Shown here piece after piece: positions 6,383-9,217 of a stretch of DNA of 9,217 bases. The DNA is from an uncultured Eubacteriales bacterium. Its GTDB lineage: Bacteria; Bacillota_A; Clostridia; Saccharofermentanales; Saccharofermentanaceae. Within the stretch, counting starts at the first letter, position 1; every line of letters starts with the position of its first letter. The translations under genes were made by a program, and so were the position numbers. Location: contig OMQY01000219.1 in the NCBI GenBank assembly GCA_900313405.1, forward strand, positions 1-9,217, given 5' to 3'. The notes under the pieces were generated by a model. That model was not told the DNA's origin. It worked only from the letters and a program-made list of their open reading frames with translations, and did not search any database.

Positions 6383-8739
6383 TATCTTTTCCTCTTAATG
6401 ATCTTCTTCAGAGCTCTGAAAGGTGCGCTCAGGCATTTTGCAAATCGATAAGTCGCGGAAGTCTTTATGTCGTTGAGCTCTTTTTCCCGTTTATCTATGA
6501 TCTCAGTGAGCTCAGTTATGTTCTTCTCCAAATCCTTTTTATCTTTTGCTGCTTTCTTCATCTTTTTGTCGTATGAAGTATATCCGTCAGCATAGTGATC
6601 TCTGATCAGCCTGATCATGTCTTTGGTATTTTTATCAATGGATTCACATTGTCTTCTACCGTGAAGGATATCGTCCCACGCAGCCTCAAGATCATAGGCT
6701 GACAGCTCTGCAAACGCCTTTTGCACCTGCTCGCAACGCCTCTTATATAAGCTGTCATCGGACAGAAGTTTGATGATCTCGCCGGCAGCTCTTTTAAGAT
6801 CGCGATGAGGGACTGCCGTAACACCGTATTCGTCCTTATTCAGATCGAGATGATAAATGTCGTACATTACGACAGGCAATCCATAGGCCTCCGCCTCGAT
6901 GAGCACCATCGGATAGCCCTCATAGTGCGAAGTGCTCAAGACAAGCTTTGCCGTGCGGTAGTACGGATCGGGATCAGTCTGAAATCCGGCCACAACTACA
7001 CTGTCGCCGAGATCATTTCGGGCTATTTCGCTTTTAAGCGCTTCCATCTGTTTGGGGTCAGGCGAATCTCCGACTATGAATAAGACTGCATCCGGAACAG
7101 CCTCTTTTACCAGTGCCATGATCTTGACTGCATCAAGAGGCCTCTTCTCGTCAGACAATCTCGCGATCCACAGGATATGGTTTTTCCGGGGCTCACCTGT
7201 CAATGATATATTCCTGAGCTTTGGCTCGATCGGATTAGGCAAATGATATACATGATCACTAAACGCACTCCAGAAGACTCTGTCAGCTTCAGACAATACG
7301 ATCATTCCATCAACCGCAGCCAATGCATAGGTCTTATTTGAGAATGATTTGGTCATTCTGGTAAGCGGATTCGAGAATGCACAGTGGTTATATGAGATTA
7401 TGGAAACATCATTCAATCGGAAAAGGAAGGTGTCCCACATCAGCATCTCGGATTCCCATGCATTATATATGACAACATCAACATCATAGTCGTCGATCAC
7501 ACTCTGCCACATGGCGCCCCTTAACGCATAGTTGGTTTTATTCGTAACAGCACTCGGTCTTATCAGCACGCGGTCGGCGCCCGGAACTCGGTAATCATTC
7601 GGAGTCTCTTCCTCATCCGTGACCAGTACCACCTTATAACCCATATTGATGAGCATACAACCCATCAGATACATAACCTTCTGCGCACCGCCAAGGGAAA
7701 GCCTGTGATAGTAAAGCGCAATAACCTCGTTCCTCTTTGCAGACATCGGAGTGTGGTCGATTTTTTGTATAAGCTTGCCTGCTTTCGCGCGGTTCGTCCA
7801 GCATACTCCTGCCAATCCCTCAGTAAGCTCTGCCTTAGACCAATATGACAATATGATCTTTACGCCCTCGTTTACGTCCTCTTCCGGCAGTGAATCCAGG
7901 ATCTTGATACATTCGCCTTCCCACTGTCTCTTATAACGTCCGAGGATCAGATCATAGTCCGTTATAGCTTCTTTTCGCCCCGAGATAAAACGTACAAGTG
8001 CATCATATGTCGTTTTCTGAGCCGAGAATCTCTTGAGCCGCTCAAGATCAGCTTTCTCAGAGCCCGTGAATCCCCGGCCGAAACAGTAATTATAGTATTC
8101 CTTACTCTCCCAGCCGTAGTAACTGCCGGCATAATGTGCCAGCACAAAATACATATACATATCCTGTGCTTTGGGCATATAGATATCCTCGATCTCAGGC
8201 AGGACGGATCGACATAGTTCAGCATTGAAAAGCTTATTCCAGATATTAAATCCATATCGCCGATCAACAAAACATTTGGTGAAGATGTCATGTCCTTCTA
8301 ATCTGCCGGGGAAAGGCGCCATAAACGCTCGGTTTTGTTTTATGCGCTTCTCAGACACACCGCCGATATTCCATATCTTCACGGAAAAATGCAGGATATC
8401 GACCTGAACTTCATCCATTTTCGATGTGACGGACTCTATTGCATCCGGCTCCAGATAATCATCCGAATCGACAAAACAAATATACTTACCGGAAGACAGT
8501 CGGATCCCTTCGTTACGCGCAACAAGTGTACCGCTATCCTTATCCAGAAGCCTTACTACTATCCTGTCGTCACTCTCAGCGAAGCCATTGATCAGCTCTC
8601 GAGATCCGTCAGAAGAGTTATCATCCACGACTATGATCTCTATATCCCGGTAGGTCTGATTGACCACACTATTAAGACACTGTTCAAGATAGGGCTCGGT
8701 ATTGTGGACCGGAATTATAATAGAAACTTTTGATGCCAT
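6382..8739 (-). CDS. Two-domain glycosyltransferase, GT2 fused to GT4
   Basis: Protein of 785 aa with two catalytic modules. The N-terminal GT2 domain (about 3-220) has VSIIIPVHNTEPYL, VVDDNSSDGS (37-46) and DSDD (91-94). Residues about 230-335 are a helical linker. The C-terminal GT4 domain (about 338-695) has the start YYHRLSLGGAQKVMYLM, the donor-binding IARLSDEKRP (525-534) and the EX7E pair E607/E615 in HYEGYPMVLIEAEAYG. A coiled coil (about 725-757) and a basic tail (DIKTSATYRFAKCL onward) close the protein. It could add two successive sugars to a cell-surface polysaccharide or glycoprotein; substrates are unknown. The ATG at 8739 is preferred because GAGGGG lies just upstream, although the spacing is short. 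A GTG at 8754 has no ribosome binding site. It is the first gene of a two-gene operon with the GT2 enzyme. Confidence 0.88.
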   Translation of the reverse strand: MASKVSIIIPVHNTEPYLEQCLNSVVNQTYRDIEIIVVDDNSSDGSRELINGFAESDDRIVVRLLDKDSGTLVARNEGIRLSSGKYICFVDSDDYLEPDAIESVTSKMDEVQVDILHFSVKIWNIGGVSEKRIKQNRAFMAPFPGRLEGHDIFTKCFVDRRYGFNIWNKLFNAELCRSVLPEIEDIYMPKAQDMYMYFVLAHYAGSYYGWESKEYYNYCFGRGFTGSEKADLERLKRFSAQKTTYDALVRFISGRKEAITDYDLILGRYKRQWEGECIKILDSLPEEDVNEGVKIILSYWSKAELTEGLAGVCWTNRAKAGKLIQKIDHTPMSAKRNEVIALYYHRLSLGGAQKVMYLMGCMLINMGYKVVLVTDEEETPNDYRVPGADRVLIRPSAVTNKTNYALRGAMWQSVIDDYDVDVVIYNAWESEMLMWDTFLFRLNDVSIISYNHCAFSNPLTRMTKSFSNKTYALAAVDGMIVLSEADRVFWSAFSDHVYHLPNPIEPKLRNISLTGEPRKNHILWIARLSDEKRPLDAVKIMALVKEAVPDAVLFIVGDSPDPKQMEALKSEIARNDLGDSVVVAGFQTDPDPYYRTAKLVLSTSHYEGYPMVLIEAEAYGLPVVMYDIYHLDLNKDEYGVTAVPHRDLKRAAGEIIKLLSDDSLYKRRCEQVQKAFAELSAYDLEAAWDDILHGRRQCESIDKNTKDMIRLIRDHYADGYTSYDKKMKKAAKDKKDLEKNITELTEIIDKREKELNDIKTSATYRFAKCLSAPFRALKKIIKRKR

Positions 8740-8769
8740 TTTCCCCTCGTGCACTGCAGTTTATTTATT

Positions 8770-8775
8770 ATTCTA
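8770..8775 (-). promoter_or_regulatory. Possible -10 box of the glycosyltransferase operon
   Basis: TAGAAT on the minus strand, in an AT-rich stretch about 30 bases before the GT2-GT4 start codon, differs from the -10 consensus at one base. The -35 region is not convincing. The strong terminator upstream implies that the operon needs its own promoter between 8815 and 8740. Confidence 0.3.
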
Positions 8776-8814
8776 CATTAAATAGATCAGTAATGCATAT
8801 ATTCTTTTCATTCG

Positions 8815-8845
8815 AAAAAGAAAGGGGGGAATCCCCCCCTCTCTC
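8815..8845 (-). terminator. Intrinsic terminator of the DUF4214 gene
   Basis: On the minus strand a run of G (8839-8834) pairs with six C (8829-8824) around the loop GATT. Flanking A-T, G-U and G-C pairs extend the stem to about 12 bp. The 3' arm passes into TTTCTTTTT, ending at 8815. It starts 22 bases after the DUF4214 stop codon and is a strong rho-independent terminator, separating that gene from the glycosyltransferase operon. Confidence 0.88.
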
Positions 8846-8867
8846 AGCCTTCTCAATATGTATAAGC

Positions 8868-9217
8868 TTACTTCAGAATACCATACTCGGCACAGATATT
8901 CGCCCACTCCTGTGATCCCGCGAAGCCCCGGAAGACATCTTCTCTTGTCTGTCCGGATGCCAGAGCATTCATCCAGTTATCGAATCCGCCCTGATCATAT
9001 TCACGGCCCATAAAGGTGCGATAGAGTCTCTTAACATACTCGGCGTCATCGATATCGGCATTCAGGAACTCCTGACTGAAGAAGAATCCGTGAGCCGCAT
9101 CAGATCCGCTGATCTTCATGTTGGCAAGCTGAGTTGCCCAATCCATCAGTCCTCCGGGATCAGCCTCTCTTCCGAGACATGTCGTATATAGTCTCGTCGC
9201 GAAGCCGATTATGTTAT
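8868..9217 (-). CDS. DUF4214-domain protein, C-terminal fragment
   Basis: The frame is open to the right edge, so the gene's start and any signal peptide or catalytic domain are outside the window; 115 codons are visible. They contain two DUF4214-like units. The first has RLYTTCLGREADPGGLMDW, then HGFFFSQEFLNADI. The second has YVKRLYRTFMGREYDQGG, then DVFRGFAGSQEW, and the chain ends EYGILK. The 'RLY....LGRE.D..G...W' pattern is the DUF4214 hallmark, and a tandem pair at the very C-terminus is common in secreted or surface proteins of gut and rumen Clostridia. The biochemical role of the domain is not established; surface attachment or glycan binding is a guess. An internal ATG at 9146 is not the true start, since homology continues upstream of it. 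The gene ends at a strong terminator. Confidence 0.85.
   Translation of the reverse strand, partial: NIIGFATRLYTTCLGREADPGGLMDWATQLANMKISGSDAAHGFFFSQEFLNADIDDAEYVKRLYRTFMGREYDQGGFDNWMNALASGQTREDVFRGFAGSQEWANICAEYGILK

Noticed and set aside
8225..8915. Plus-strand frames opposite the GT2 domain and over the terminator
   Set aside because: They overlap strongly supported minus-strand coding or hairpin sequence and lack ribosome binding sites or known motifs.

Overview
The window looks like chromosomal DNA from an anaerobic Bacillota (class Clostridia), probably a gut or rumen member of the Lachnospiraceae/Oscillospirales kind. The reasons are an RNase J, strong purine-rich ribosome binding sites, a Thr-rich-linker SH3b plus 3D-domain cell-wall protein, and a C-terminal DUF4214 pair of the type common in rumen and gut Clostridia. 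The exact genus cannot be read from the sequence.

Layout. (1) The left edge holds the first 27 codons of prolyl-tRNA synthetase (proS, minus strand) with a clear promoter and a short leader. (2) Positions 82-611 are otherwise regulatory. They hold a probable 51-residue single-pass membrane protein (264-419, plus), a candidate terminator, and an extended -10 promoter. (3) Two plus-strand genes 27 bp apart follow: an anchored SH3b/3D-domain cell-wall protein (612-1691) and ribonuclease J (1719-3410). (4) A convergent, visibly AT-richer two-gene cassette on the minus strand (3446-4800) encodes an XRE-type DNA-binding protein with an extra C-terminal domain, then a small HipA/HipT/CtkA-like kinase. 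Its promoter lies inside two identical 21-bp direct repeats, which are probable operators. This is the most interesting part of the window. It reads as a toxin-antitoxin module in which HipB and a HipS-like domain appear to be fused. (5) A two-gene minus-strand glycosyltransferase operon follows (8739 down to 4961): a GT2-GT4 fusion enzyme, then a GT2 enzyme. The two overlap by one base and both end in a coiled coil plus a related basic tail. (6) A strong intrinsic terminator separates this operon from a DUF4214 protein that runs off the right edge (8868-9217).

How it fits together. The ends of the window concern core functions (tRNA charging, RNA turnover) and the cell envelope (a peptidoglycan-linked protein, surface glycan synthesis, a probable surface protein). 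The kinase cassette appears to be an accessory insertion between the RNase J gene and the glycosyltransferase operon. All functions are read from motifs; no database search was possible.
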